NCBI GenBank assembly: GCA_028554755.1
Contig: JAPTOF010000021.1
Location: 943,501 to 1,007,500 of the forward strand
DNA: 64,000 bases
Direction: 5' to 3'
Source of the DNA: Cordia subcordata
Taxonomy: Eukaryota; Streptophyta; Magnoliopsida; Boraginales; Cordiaceae
A model generated the notes under the pieces. The model ran no database searches and was not told the DNA's origin. It was given only the letters and a program-made list of their open reading frames with translations. Position numbers and translations under genes: made by a program. This document shows, one piece after another, positions 1 through 12,216 of the stretch. Position 1 is the first letter of the stretch. Each line of letters starts with the position of its first letter.

Positions 1-155
1 AATAATTATTTGATTTGATTTTTAAAAAAAGTTAAAACTCTGAAAAAGGCTTAAATACAGTTTTTTTTAGAAGTCAGAATTTTCAGCTCCTAAAAAAAAG
101 CTGTTTTTCAAAAGTTGTTAAAAAAAATATTTTTGAAAAAAACTAATTCAAACGA
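1..155. repeat. MITE-like foldback copy, cut by window edge
   Basis: AT-rich stretch ending in a variant of the terminus CCAATCCAAAC (here CTAATTCAAACG). It has the same internal order (GAAGTCAGAATTTTCAG, then AAAGCTGTTTTTCAAAAG) as six other copies in this window, near 1431, 35506, 38414, 42158, 47584 and 50734. The left terminus lies outside the window. The family is non-coding and about 220 bp when complete. Confidence 0.55.
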
Positions 156-1162
156 TTTCTAAGACGAGATGCAAGGCCATTTACAAGATTGAGAGCCGCG
201 AACGAATCAGTTTCAAATAAATAAAGAGGGGCCGACGAATGGGTTTCAGATAAATAGAAGTCAAAACAGGGTCTAAATTAAGAGTTGCTAATGAATTGAT
301 TTCAAATAAATGATGAACTAATATTAAATTATGACGAATTACCAAGCAATCTAATATATGTGTCTTTAAATTTAATATTACATATTAAAAATAAATATTT
401 GATAATGTACGAGCAACTTTTGCGACGTTAAACCTATATTATTGCCTCAGCATAGAAAATTTTACAACACTATTTTACACTTAACCATTTACATTTTTCA
501 GATTTGGATTATTTTATGTGGTGCCTCATTTCATTAGACTGTCTTGTGAAATCAACAAGTAAAAATAAATTGATATATTCGACAAAGAATAAAGTGATAT
601 TTATATAAATTAAATGAATATAAATAAAGTAATTTTATTTTTTATATATGTTTTTATTTTTATTTATATTTCTTTAAATAACAGAAATAATATTATATTG
701 TATGCCTATCACATAAAGTAGCTTACTAGCATGTATCCTTGAACCACCCCCCCCCCCCCAAAAAAAAGAAAAAGAAAAAAGAAAGAAATAGCGGGTGACT
801 TTTTCATTTTTTGTTTTTTACTCAAATATCTTTTGTGTTAAAAATAATAAAATCTCTCGCCAAAAGAGCTGATACACCAGACTTAAATATTAAAATATGC
901 TAAAAGTTTGTAAATTGTAACAATATAATAATTTAATTGAACAATTCTTTTCTTTATATATTTTTTTAAAATTAGGAAATTATTACACACATCATCAACA
1001 GCTCAGCTGCTACCAAAACCAACATACATAAGCCACCCATCGTTGCCATCATCGAAAAACCCACAAAAACGCCCCCTCCCCCCGGGCCCCAACTATCTCT
1101 CTGAGTTGGCCGGAAACAGTCGCCGCCGGCGAGTTAAGGAAAAGGGGATTAAGCAGCAGGCG
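156..1162. other. AT-rich intergenic DNA and leader of the next gene
   Basis: No gene seen. The stretch is very AT-rich and includes a run of 13 C followed by an A-rich tract at about 747-775. The last ~150 bases become GC-rich and C-rich, as in a plant 5' leader. A TTG-initiated frame from 1043 is open into the next gene, but the first in-frame ATG is at 1163. Confidence 0.6.
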
Positions 1163-2532
1163 ATGGAGGACGGCGGGAAAGAGCAGCAGCAGCGGCAGCA
1201 GAGGTTGAGTCTGTCGGAGGTGGTGTCGGAGTGCGTGAAGAGGTGGTTTCAAGACACCCTTAAAGAAGCAAAAGCTGGTGACTTCAACATGCAAGTCTTG
1301 CTTGCTCAGATGTACTATTGTGGTTATGGCGTACCCAAAGATCCCCAAAAGGTGCTGCCTTTCTTTTTACTGCAGATTCTTCTTTGTGTAAATCCCTACT
1401 CTGTTATAGTTTTTCGAGGTTTGCACGTTAAGGGCTCATTTGGATTGGCTTTTTCTAAAAGCCCTTTTATTAACAATGTTTTTTATGAAGCAAAAAATTT
1501 CTGACTTTGTGTTTGTGCTTAGTTTTAGCTTTTTTCAGGGTCAAGCTGAATGGTTATTACAAAAAAGAAATGTATGTTATTCAGGGAAAAAAAGTACTTT
1601 TTTTTTTATTTAAAAAAAAGCCAATTCAAAAAAGCCCTAAGCCTCATGGCAATGTAATAAATCCATGTGGCAGAAGAACTTATGTAATCACCTATGGTGG
1701 ACGGTGAATTAGATAATCAAGATACCTATGTTTGCAACTTCAGCAAAGCACGTGACTTTTGTACACTTGAAATGTTAAAGATATAAACTTTGGTTATCTA
1801 TAGCATGGACACATGCACGCATATATAAGATAGGTTTGATATAATGATATATAGACATTTTGCAAGTGTTGTGTGAATGGAAGATGAGAGGAAATTGAGT
1901 TTCAAGTCCAAAATGTGAGGTCTGGTTACTAGGATTAGTTTGAATTGGTTTTAAAATCTGTTTTTCCATTTGGCTAATTGGAAATTGGACCACCTTAGAA
2001 AGGGCTGTGGTTTGTTATGTGAGCACGTTTCATTTTTTAGCCAATTCCAGTGATCAAGTAATTCAAGTTAGTGGATCAGTGAGGATTTTGGGGGAAAGTT
2101 AATAAGTCGGAGAAGAAGTTTCGATGTAATCTTGGCTGAGCTTCTGCTTTGCCACTACAGAAATTGTTTGTCTTGGAGCAGTCATCATGTTGTAGTTTAA
2201 TTATTCTTTTCCAGTGTTGCTTTTACGATTCTGGAAGTTTAATAGTGTGCTTGGATTGTTTATTTACTATTTTTGTATTGCAATTTCAGGGTAGGCTGTG
2301 GATGACAAGAGCTTCAAGAGTTAGATCTTCAGTTTGGAAAGTTAGCAGTAAACGCCCAGGTTAATTCTTTCTCCCTCTCCCTCAGCGAGTTGTGTTTGTG
2401 TTTAATAGAATTTGAGTCTGTCTGTACTTTTCTCACTTTACCTTAGTTGCCTAATCCTGTTTTAATTGACTCCTGGTAGGTTATAATGCAAGTGATTCTG
2501 ATTCAGATGATGACTTGACAGCTGACTCTTGA
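1163..2532 (+). CDS. small Sel1/TPR-like protein (three exons)
   Basis: Exons 1163-1351, 2290-2359 and 2480-2532 join in frame to a 103-residue protein; each intron is GT-AG. Residues ~35-63 (KEAKAGDFNMQVLLAQMYYC, then GYGVPKDPQK) read as one Sel1-type TPR helix pair, with the typical G-x-GV-x-KD turn. The basic middle has WMTRASRVRSSVWKVS, and the tail is acidic and serine-rich (SDSDSDDDL). Sel1 repeats usually serve as protein-protein contacts. A single repeat in so short a protein gives no specific function, and I infer none. The chosen start is the first in-frame ATG; the in-frame sequence upstream has only TTG. Intron 1 holds a MITE copy. The small plant family with this KRPGYNASDSDSD-like tail is conserved as far as I recall, which supports it as a real gene. 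Confidence 0.75.
1431..1638. repeat. MITE-like foldback element in intron 1 of the Sel1-like gene
   Basis: It begins AGGGCTCATTTGGATTGGC and ends GCCAATTCAAAAAAGCCCT, so the ends are imperfect inverted repeats. It belongs to the dispersed family listed under 35506-35734. It lies wholly within the first intron, so it does not touch coding sequence. Confidence 0.6.
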
Positions 2533-5500
2533 TGCGGTGTTGTCTCAATTCAATGTTGAAGTTAGTAGAATCTTTGATTCTTTGGTGTACTAGTTGTGTT
2601 GTTTGAATCTTATCCTTTTTGATTTGTGGGGCTTTACTTGAATTATGGTTTCTGAACTCTAATTGTTTTTCATTTTTCATATGCATTTATTTTGGATTCT
2701 ATATAAAATTCTCATGTCACAAGTAGTGTATGCTCTTGTTATGACTCCAGGCCATGGCTTGAATACTTTTACCTCTGGACGTGGTCTTAGAATGATGGTA
2801 CTGTTTCTGTCCCCTGCCACCTAATGTGAGAATAGCCTTTTGGACGGCTAATGTTTTATCAAAGACAATAAGGGTGTCAAGCTTTGTCCTTTACATTATG
2901 CTGCTCATTGCATTGCCTGTATATGTTTAAAGGGGTATCTAGCTTGTATATGTAGTTTGATTGGTAGTAAAAACATATTGATTTAACTCCTAAGGTCAAA
3001 CTTAAGAATAGAAAGGTGTTAATAGTTCAAATCTGGCTAGCACGTTGGCAACTACAGTTCTTGGAGTTGCTTATTCAAAGAGTCCAGTCTACATGAGAGT
3101 TCTGTTGGAATATAAAGGATTAACTCCTTTGTTGCCTTAGAGTTCCAATTTTCTCCGACTGGTTAAAGCTTTGTAGTTTGTTTTATGATCTTACATCGTA
3201 TTCAGGTAAGGAGATCCAACATTGAATATATTCCCCTAGTCCTGCTTCTGTTAGTACTTGAGAATTGCTTTGCCGTGCGAAAGAGCCTAGACTACACAAA
3301 GTAAATACTTTAGATAACATTAAAACATCCTCGTTCACTTAAATACCTCAGAAGATTTATATCTTAATAATGCATCCTATCTCACAAACTGATGATTGAA
3401 ATAGCTTGGTAATTTTATAATTTTTAAAATAGATTGGTAATTTTATAGTTTTTCCCCATCCAGGAAGGTCAGTCAAAAGCAGTATATTTTTCACTTGCTT
3501 GAGATTTTCTTGGCAGTTCTCTTCAGGTTCTTGGTATAACAAGCTTTAGAAAAGAAAAACTGCGGAGAGATGCCACGAAGGAAATTCCCATAGATTAGAT
3601 GTGCAAAAGATCTTCCTTTCTGATAATTGAATTGATAACCTTTTGTCAATATAAGATGATAAGATAATTGGAGGCTCAGTCTGGTTGATAGTTGGCTTGT
3701 GAGATAGTAGGTTCTTACAATCTCATTTCTGGAGGTTGAGATGAATATGTCATTGTTGAAGTTCGGTGTTATTGACTTATGAGATATTTGGGTGCCGCTT
3801 AAATGTTATCTTTATGCATCTTCTTCTGAAATATGGAGAAGAAACAAAATCAACTCTGTGACGTTCTTTTCTCATTTTCCTTGATTTATTCTAGTTCCTG
3901 GTGTTTCGGTCTCTCTAATTTCTGTGTGTTGGTGTTACCACTTTGTTGATAGACTATAATAGTTTAGTAAATTCTCCCAACACGGCATAATTTGCATAAT
4001 GTACATCTGTATGTTTTGCAGGGTCATTGGCTGCGTACTGGTTTTTCGGGTGTGAATTGGCTTTTGATGTTCCTCATGTTTTGATGCCATTAAATTAATT
4101 TTCTACTTAAAACACATTGTTGTTTGATCTTTTCAGTTCCTGCATACGTTCATCAGGTTGCAAATTATGGTGAAAATCCTTGTCGATGAGAGTATATAGC
4201 TTTAGCGTGCATTGACCTTTCTGTATCGATCCATTGTTATATTAAACCTCTACTGATTCTAATTCTTTCATCCCATACACATAAAATCTCGTTTGAGTGT
4301 ATTATATAATCTTTTGTAGAGCTTTTTCTGCCTCACTCTCCCAAATAGAGAGAGATCTTCAACTGCATCCCCATTATTGAATGGCAATTTCCTTGAATGA
4401 TGACTATACTATACGTCTTGTGCTTATCATAATTTATTGACTACTTTTACGAATTCATAATTAGATAACTATTTTCTGCATAATAAAACTGATGAATGAA
4501 ATTCAAACCAGGTACACACAAAGTTGAATTGTCTAATGATGAATAAACTTAGCCATTGATTTGTCTTTGATGTTATATAGATAGTCAACTCTTTTCTAAA
4601 ACATGCATTCTAGTGAAACCTGCTGACTATTATATGAAGGAGAGAGACGTGATCTCATGGCCGTTCTTTTCTTTTTCTTTTTCTTTTTGGGTATTAGCGC
4701 TTAACTCTTTTATAATTTGTTATAAATGCATATTATTCCTTTCTAAATCTTAAAATACACACAAAATCTCCCTGTGTTTTTAAAAAGACATGCACAGTTA
4801 TTCCTTTTGTCACATTTTCCGTTAGATGTAAAGCATTTTGTTAATGCGATATAAATTCATTTCATCTTGTATAAAATAAAGGAATAGGTTGCATATAATC
4901 TCTTTGTGTTTTGTTATAAGTACATGATAACCCTTGTTGTTTTAATATAAATGCATGATACCTCTTGTTTTGAAGAATATATTTGACATTTCATTTTTTT
5001 TGCTAAAAGAAGAAAAAAAAACCAATGGCGTTACTAATTGTTGCGATTGTGTTCTAGTTTTGAAAAGTACATGGGGGGGGGGGGTGGGGGGGGGCAGGGT
5101 TTTGTGCCTAATTGAAACTACAAGGAGGTAAATTGTACTTGTGATAAGTCACACGAGAATAAGCTCTTATATCAGCGTACAAAGCATAAAGGTGTGCAAA
5201 GGACTGGGAGAAATTTTTTTTTTAAACCGTAAAATCCTTAATCCTTGAACGGTAAAGTTTGTAGTGCTAGAGATTTAGTTTTGAAGTTCTGTTGAATAAA
5301 ACCTTCCTTGGTCTTACCTTTTAACTATTAAGTTTCGTTTGTTTCAAAGGACATATTATGTTCTAGAGATACAAACGAGCATTTGAAAAAAAAAAAATAA
5401 AGGAAAAACAACTTCCTCCATAAATGAAAAGGGCTTGTCATTTTTTTTTTGGGCAGAAAAAAGCTCCAATTTAAAATTTTATTTTTATTTTTACCTTTTG

Positions 5501-7825
5501 GCTCTTTTGAACTTGTGTCAAATACATTAGTTTCGTCTTCTAAACTTTCAGAAATAGACCGTAACTTCTATAAAAGATATTCATCACAATAAGTACGAGT
5601 CAAAGTTAGTTAAAAATAGGTAACTAGACTTATTATGTTTAGAGTCTAGTAGAAGTAGACAAATCAATTAAATTGTATTTTCCATGTTTTTATGTAGTAT
5701 TCAACCAGAGCTTCATTCTATTTTATTTGGCACGATAAGAACGTTAAGAGTTGCAAAAATAAAACTGTAATATTCTGTCTTACGTCAGTTCTATAAAGAG
5801 ACGACATTTTGAAATGCAAAAATGAATATTATGCTACTAAAACAAGATTAATTTATGATTATTAAGTTAATTGGAATCCCTAAAATGGTAATGATAGGAA
5901 CAAACCATCTTCAAAGATGATAAGCATTAGGCAATAATTGAAGGGGACATCACATCCAAAAGAAAGTCTTAAAGATTTCTTGGCAAAAGTTGCTTATTAG
6001 ATAGGGGCTGCATGAGTCTCCACCTTCCTGGCCTAATCATGGATTGTCATTTTCATTTCCACTCCTTTTGCCCACTTTCTTCCCCTTGAATATGTTCCCT
6101 CCCCCGTTTTTGTCTCTTAAGCCGTTCTTATCAGGGTAAGGTTGGTACCATCCATTGCCACACTCATAAGTACGGCCTCTCTAGCCCCATCCAATAGAAT
6201 ATCTTTTGATTCTTTTCTCATTTGGGGTAGTGCCCAACTATTTCCGGCAAGGGTAGGGTACACACGGGTGGTTTCGAACAATTATTTTTTTCTAATGTTT
6301 TAATGAAATCGATTCAAACAGTTTATAATTCTGTAAATTAGATTGTTTGAGATAATAGACAAACCGACGATGTCGATTGATCTAGTTCTCAGTGGTCTTG
6401 GCGATATTAATTGATTTGGATTACAATTTTTTAAACTAATTTGTCCAAAATAATAGACAAAGATTGATAAACTTATTCTTGATTAAGCTCGATCATATCA
6501 GGTGTCACAAATTGACCAAAAAAAAAATAATCACGTATCACGAGAGTTGGCACCTTTATTATTGTGAAGAAATCTGTTAGAGAACTACTTTTTTAAAAGA
6601 TAATAATTTTGATGCCGAGATGACTAGGAATTTTGTACAAGGTGATATGTCATAATTGTACCAAGTGCAAATTGTTCGTACAAGTCCGCACTTGGATATG
6701 TCCTTCCTCATATACTCACTCCACCGAAAGAAAATGGTCCACTTATGACCTCACATCAGAAAGAGAAAATGACTAATTATGAATTGTGTTACTTCCCAAA
6801 TATGCCCCTCCCCGGGCCCACTTATTTACCACCGTACCCTCTTCTGTCCTCTCTGGTACGGCATGGTCATTGCCATTCCAAATGACGAAAATAGCCCTCA
6901 CCACTTCTTGGCAAACTTTTCTTCTTTGAAAGTTTAAACCCTTCACCTCACTGCAATCACCAATTCCTGTAAATTTTGAATCCGGATCATCACTCTTAAA
7001 AAGATTTCAACTATTTGAGTTACTTTTCAAACCCTAATTTTCTATTTGGGTTGAAAGCATATCAGTTGAGAAGAAAAAAAGTACTAGTAAACTGTATTAC
7101 CGTTTATAAAATATCTATTATCATTTGTGTAAAGAGGAATTTTTTCAATTTGATGATGATGCTCAACTTGTGAGAATTTGAAATTTTTGACATTTCTCTC
7201 ATTGACAAGAAAATGTAGAACTGAAAATTTATTGTATATGATTTTAACCTTTATCACTAAAGTAAAGTCGAAATCTAAAGTAATTATAAAGAGGATAGAT
7301 TTTACAATATAATATAATATGCAAACGAAAAAGAATACTTTCGTTTAATTGATGTTCCATTCAATCTTACTAAATTATAACTTCTTTTACTTAGTTAATG
7401 CTAAATATCTTTTAAAAAAAATTCATTATTTAGTGTACAAATATTATCAAGAAAAAGAGACAGAACAAATCCTAATAATGTCCATGCGAAAAAGCAGACG
7501 TCATCAGCGCAAACATTAGGAGGAGGCCGAGAAGGGCAAAAGAGTAATTTAATGGGTCTTCTTCCTCAAGAACTTCTCAACTGCTCAAAGCACAGCCAGT
7601 ATTTTTCTTTTTCTGTTAACAGTTTGGTTACTTTATACATAATCTTCCAACATCTCTGACACCAAAAAACAACATCCCCAGAAGAGATTTTTCAAATTTT
7701 TTTAAATTTTTTTCGACAACACCAATAATTCTTCTTCAGCACTCTCAAGCTATCTTGTTTTCTTGCTTCACACACCCTTAGGATTTACCATTTAAAACCA
7801 ATCTTGCATCCTCCAAATCATAAGC
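2533..7825. other. long non-coding intergenic region
   Basis: No open frame here looks like protein and no RNA gene was recognised. The first part probably holds the 3' UTR of the Sel1-like gene. A G-run island (G12, T, G9) sits at 5073-5094. The block 7430-7825, with C-rich and CT-rich stretches near 7560-7780, is the likely promoter and leader of the F-box gene downstream. Confidence 0.55.
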
Positions 7826-7830
7826 ACTTT

Positions 7831-8230
7831 CAGCTTTTTGAAGCACCTAAAGATCCAATATTTAACCCCCGAAAAGCTCAAAAGCCTTAACTTTTGATAC
7901 ATTTAAGTAGGAAAAATCAATTTGTAGCAATTCGATTTTGATTACTTACAAACTGAACGCGTATTGGGATGTTACAAGATCACCAAACATGAACTTTTTT
8001 GATCTTCTCCGCGAAGAAGTAGTCTTTTCAGCATTTGAAGCACCAAAGATTCAATCTTTAGCTCCCAAAATGTCAAAAGCGTCAACCTTTGAGAAAATCA
8101 AGAAGCAATATCAACCTTGTGACCAAACATGAACCATTTTGATCTTCTCCCTGAAATGAAGATTGGTTTTTTCAGCTATTTGAAGCACCAAAGATCCAAT
8201 CTTTAGCTCTCAGAGTCTCAAAAGCTTAAA
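7831..8230 (+). repeat. degenerate tandem copies of the F-box gene 5' end
   Basis: Three diverged units of roughly 130-160 bp precede the start codon. Each opens with a version of CAGCTATTTGAAGCACC AAAGATCCAATC (near 7831, 8026 and 8173). They continue through a CTCAAAAGC motif and an AAGAAGCAAAA-like stretch, and end in CATTTTGATCTTCTC plus an acidic GAAGAAATAGT-like stretch. The same ending encodes [11 protein letters not shown] at the start of the real F-box in exon 1. The upstream units are therefore decayed copies of a segment spanning the leader and first codons. They cannot continue into the gene in frame because of stops. Confidence 0.65.
7989..8132 (+). other. upstream ORF, 47 codons, resembling the F-box start
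   Basis: This ATG-initiated frame begins MNFFDLLREEVVFSAFEAPK and stops at 8132, 99 bases before the main ATG. Its first 12 residues match the start of the F-box in the main protein ([11 protein letters not shown]), because it lies in one of the tandem copies. Whether it is transcribed in the leader is not known. If it is, it could lower translation of the main frame. Confidence 0.45.
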
Positions 8231-11200
8231 ATGTTTGAGGCAATGAAGAAGCAAAAATCAATCTTTGGTGAACCAAGCATAAACAACCATTTTGATCTTC
8301 TCTCTGAAGAAATAGTGTTTTCAATTCTTGATTGTCTCGGTGATGACAACCCACTTGACAAAAAATCTTTCTCGCTTGTCTGCAAATCATTCTATGCTAT
8401 TGAGGCTCGCCATAGAAAGACTTTGAAACCTCTTCGTTCAGAGCACTTTACAAAGATTCTGAACAGATACCCTCATGTGAATCATCTTGATCTCTCTCTT
8501 TGTCCAAGAGTTACTGATAGTTCACTTGGTGTTATATCAAGTTTGTGTAAAAATGTGCTAAGGTCAATCAATCTTTCTAGGTCCAGATTCTTCACACATG
8601 TGGGGTTGTCAAATTTGGTCTTGAATTGTGGGAATTTGGTTGAGATTGATTTGTCAAATGCCACTGAACTAAAGGACCAAGCTGCGGCCGCAATAGCCGA
8701 GGCCAAGAATTTGGAGAGGCTGTGGTTAGTTAGATGCAAGTCTATCACGGATATTGGGATTGGATGTATTGCTGTTGGTTGCAGGAAGTTGAAGTTGCTA
8801 AGCTTGAAATGGTGTTTGGGTATTGGTGATTTAGGTGTTGGTTTGATTGCTGTCAAGTGTAAGGGAATTCGCAACTTGGATCTCTCTTACTTGCCGGTAA
8901 TGAAGCTTTTCTTTTGCTTCTTTCTACTTCGAATTTAATTATTTGTCTTGGTAGAGCACTTGTAGGGTTATCCTTGATTGCTCTAGACTAAACTGGTTTA
9001 CCAGGCAGAGGTTGCAATGGTTGTTTTGCTCACTATGCATTTTTTTCGTTGTAATTTTGTTCATTGTTTAATTCAGATAATTCATGTGTCTAATGATAAA
9101 ATAAGATTCATCATGTCATTATCCTTTGAATTTCGGGAGCTGTGCTTAATCCTAGTTAATTTTTGCCATTTTAGGCTTCAACTAGTCATGTGATGGATCT
9201 TATTAATTACAAAGACTAGCACTCTCTATTTACAGCATGCCGACTACTGCGCTCTTTTTCATTTGAGATTTCCTATCTTTGCACATGCTGATAGTGTACA
9301 TAGATCATTTGGTATAACATTGTGATCATCAAGTCCATTAAAATTTTGATGAAGATTCTGGAAAGATAAACATAATAATAGTTTTTCCTTTCAATAATAC
9401 AAAATATCATGATAATTTACCTCTTGATGTGTTGGCTTGTTTTTATTTTTCCTCTTTATTATTGATTGTAGGGATAAAGAGGTTTCATGAGTTTGATGTG
9501 AAGCGTAGTGCCTGATGTGGCACTTTATTCTTCAAATGCAGTCCATTATTTATTTTTACAAGTTTTGAGTGATTGGGTGACTAATCATGCTTACAATTGT
9601 TAAATAGTTTTCTACTACGTAGTGTCCTCTCTGCACTAAAAGTATATCTTTAGGGTTCCATTTGCCTCTGTTTGTCAGGGCAAATGATTAATTCTTTGCT
9701 CTTTGTCGTGCAGATCACAAATAAATGCTTACCAGAAATTCTGCAGTTGCAATATCTTGAAGATTTGGTTCTGGAAGGCTGTTTTGGCATTGATGGTGAT
9801 AGCCTTGGAGTTGTTAAACATGGGTGCAAATCACTAAAGGTATATAATACTAGAGAGATGATTGAAATTTGACCTGCTCTTAAAATTCTGTTTGCCTGCG
9901 TAAGGAAAACATACACCTCACTAGCACATGATGCATTAAATCCATAGTTGTCAAAGTAACCTTGTGAAGGCAATATAACAAGTTTGGATTTAATTTTGAA
10001 AAAATGAGGTCGTAGGTGCTCTCTCACAGTTCTGTTTTCCTTGTAAATGCAGAGGAAATGATTAGTCCAGTTTAACAATTTGTATTACTGGTGGTATATG
10101 TACCATATATTGTTAAAGTATATTACCACTGAGCGTCAATTATATAATAAAATGTGAATAAAAGAATTTTTGAGTTTTGATCTTATAAGTTGAATGACTA
10201 TTTACTACTGAACTTTCTGCGTAGAGATAGAGATGAGATAGTCTAAGCTCCCAACCATTTGAAAGTTAATCGTCTATCAGTGTGCTAACTGATTACCTTA
10301 TTTTGCCTCTTAACAGATTCTTGATATAACAAGTTGTCACAATGTTGGCTACAAGGGTTTGTCATCTCTAAGCAGTGGTGCTGGATGTCTACAACAACTT
10401 ATATTGGCATATGGTTCTCCTGTAACTCTTGCACTTGCTGACAGTTTGCATAAGCTCTCTAAGTTGCAATCCATAAAATTAGATGGATGCCAGGTTACAT
10501 GTTCTGGACTCAAGGCCATCGGCAACTGGTGTGTATCACTCAGGGAACTGAGCTTAAGTAAATGTTTTGGAGTGACAGATGAAGGCCTCTCTTCTCTTGT
10601 AACAAAACAAAAGGGCTTACAGATGCTAGATATCACTTGCTGCCGCAAGATAACTCATGTCTCAATTGCTCGTATGACAAGTTCATGTGCTTCCCTCACT
10701 TCCCTCCGGATGGAGTCGTGCATCCTAGTTCCACAAGAAGCTTTTGTTTTGATTGGACAGCGATGTCAGTTTCTTGAGGAGCTTGACCTCACAGATAATG
10801 AAGTTGACGATGAAGGTCCATCCACTTTTCCCCCATAGTGACTGATGTGTTGTGATATAAGAAAGATATTTTAGATTTTCTCATGATTGCTTGTTCCCTT
10901 TTATACGTGCAGGACTGAAGTCTATCTCAAAATGTTCCAAACTCTCCAGTTTAAAGTTGGGAATCTGTCTGAACATAACTGATGCTGGGCTTATTCACAT
11001 TGGCATGGGCTGTTCAAAACTTAAGGAGCTCGACTTATACAGGTCTGTATTTGCAAGAGAGCGAATTCTTTTTCAGTTTGTTAAACTTCCAAACCAAGAT
11101 GCTGAGTGCAGTTGAGAACTCTACCTACCTTCTTAAATATAAGAACTTCTTTCGCTAACAATGAATTTAATGTACACCAGGCTTAAGCTGTTGTAATAGT

Positions 11201-12216
11201 TCTATCCAATATACCTTGAGAAAGTTTCTAACAGTGATTATATCCCGAAGTACTGATCTGAATAATTTTTTGGGGAAGTAGCATTCTTTAACCATGATCT
11301 TTGTTTCTTTTTCAGGTCTTCCAGAATTACTGATTTGGGTGTTATGGCAATTGCACAAGGTTGCACAGGTCTCGAAATGATTAACATAGCCTATTGCAGT
11401 GACATAACTGATTGTTCCTTCATGGCATTGTCAAAATGTCCAAAACTAAGCACGTTTGAAAGTCGAGGATGTCCTCTTATTACATCTTTGGGTCTAGCAG
11501 CTGTTGCTGTGGGATGTAAGCAACTTAGCAAGCTAGATATAAAAAAATGTCACAACATTGATGATTCAGGAATGATTCCACTTGCTTACTTCTCTCAAAA
11601 CCTCAGACAGGTGCATTGTTCTTTCCTTAGAGTAGAGAAACTAGACCTCTAGAGAAAATATCTTCATCTGACCTTTGTTCCTGTAAACTGCACAGATAAA
11701 TTTATCATTTACTTCTGTCACCGATGTGGGGCTTCTATCTCTTGCCAGCATTAGCTCTTTGCAGAGCATCGCTGTTCTCCACCTGAAGGGCTTGACTCCG
11801 AGTGGACTAGCGGCTGCACTCTTGGCATGTGGAGGACTAACAAAGGTGAAACTGCAGACCTTATTTAAAACACTGCTGCCACAGCAACTTCTTGAACATT
11901 TAGAAGCTCGAGGATGTGTCTTCGAATGGAGAGACAAAATGTTTCAGGTATGCATGGAGGACGTGGCAAAAGTTACTTTCTCCCTCCTTTTTCCACTCTC
12001 TTCTTTGTGATGTCCATATTTATTATTTAGTTTGAAAAGTTCTCTTTAAGACAACAATATAACTTTCAACTGAAGTTAATTCGGAAAATGTCTCCGTGAC
12101 ATTCATGTTGTGAGGCACACACGCTTCTTGTTATTATTGTGGTGCCACATTTTCCTGATTGACAGGCTGAATTAGACCCGCAATGCTGGAAACTGCAGTT
12201 GGACGAGCTGGAGTAG
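8231..12216 (+). CDS. FBL3: F-box/LRR-repeat protein 3 type (RAE1-like), SCF substrate receptor
   Basis: Seven exons (8231-8896, 9714-9839, 10317-10815, 10913-11042, 11316-11610, 11696-11947, 12166-12216) join in frame to 672 residues; all introns are GT-AG. Residues ~20-60 form the F-box ([27 protein letters not shown]). The rest is a long series of cysteine-containing leucine-rich repeats of the L-x-x-L-x-L-x-x-C-x-x-I/V-TD type, with roughly 18 visible. The protein ends in a short tail, [14 protein letters not shown]-box proteins of this kind dock on SKP1 and pick substrates for SCF ubiquitin ligases. The length and layout fit Arabidopsis FBL3 (At5g01720), reported from memory as RAE1, which controls stability of the aluminium-tolerance factor STOP1. 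That substrate is family knowledge; the sequence here does not show it. A likely AATAAA polyadenylation signal follows near 12612. Confidence 0.9.

Noticed and set aside
1043..1504. Open frame of 153 codons read as one protein starting at 1043
   Set aside because: The start is TTG, and the part after 1351 is intron with a MITE. The gene is the spliced form starting at 1163.
8482..8874. Minus-strand 130-codon frame inside F-box gene exon 1
   Set aside because: It is a mirror of the LRR coding sequence and has no family resemblance.
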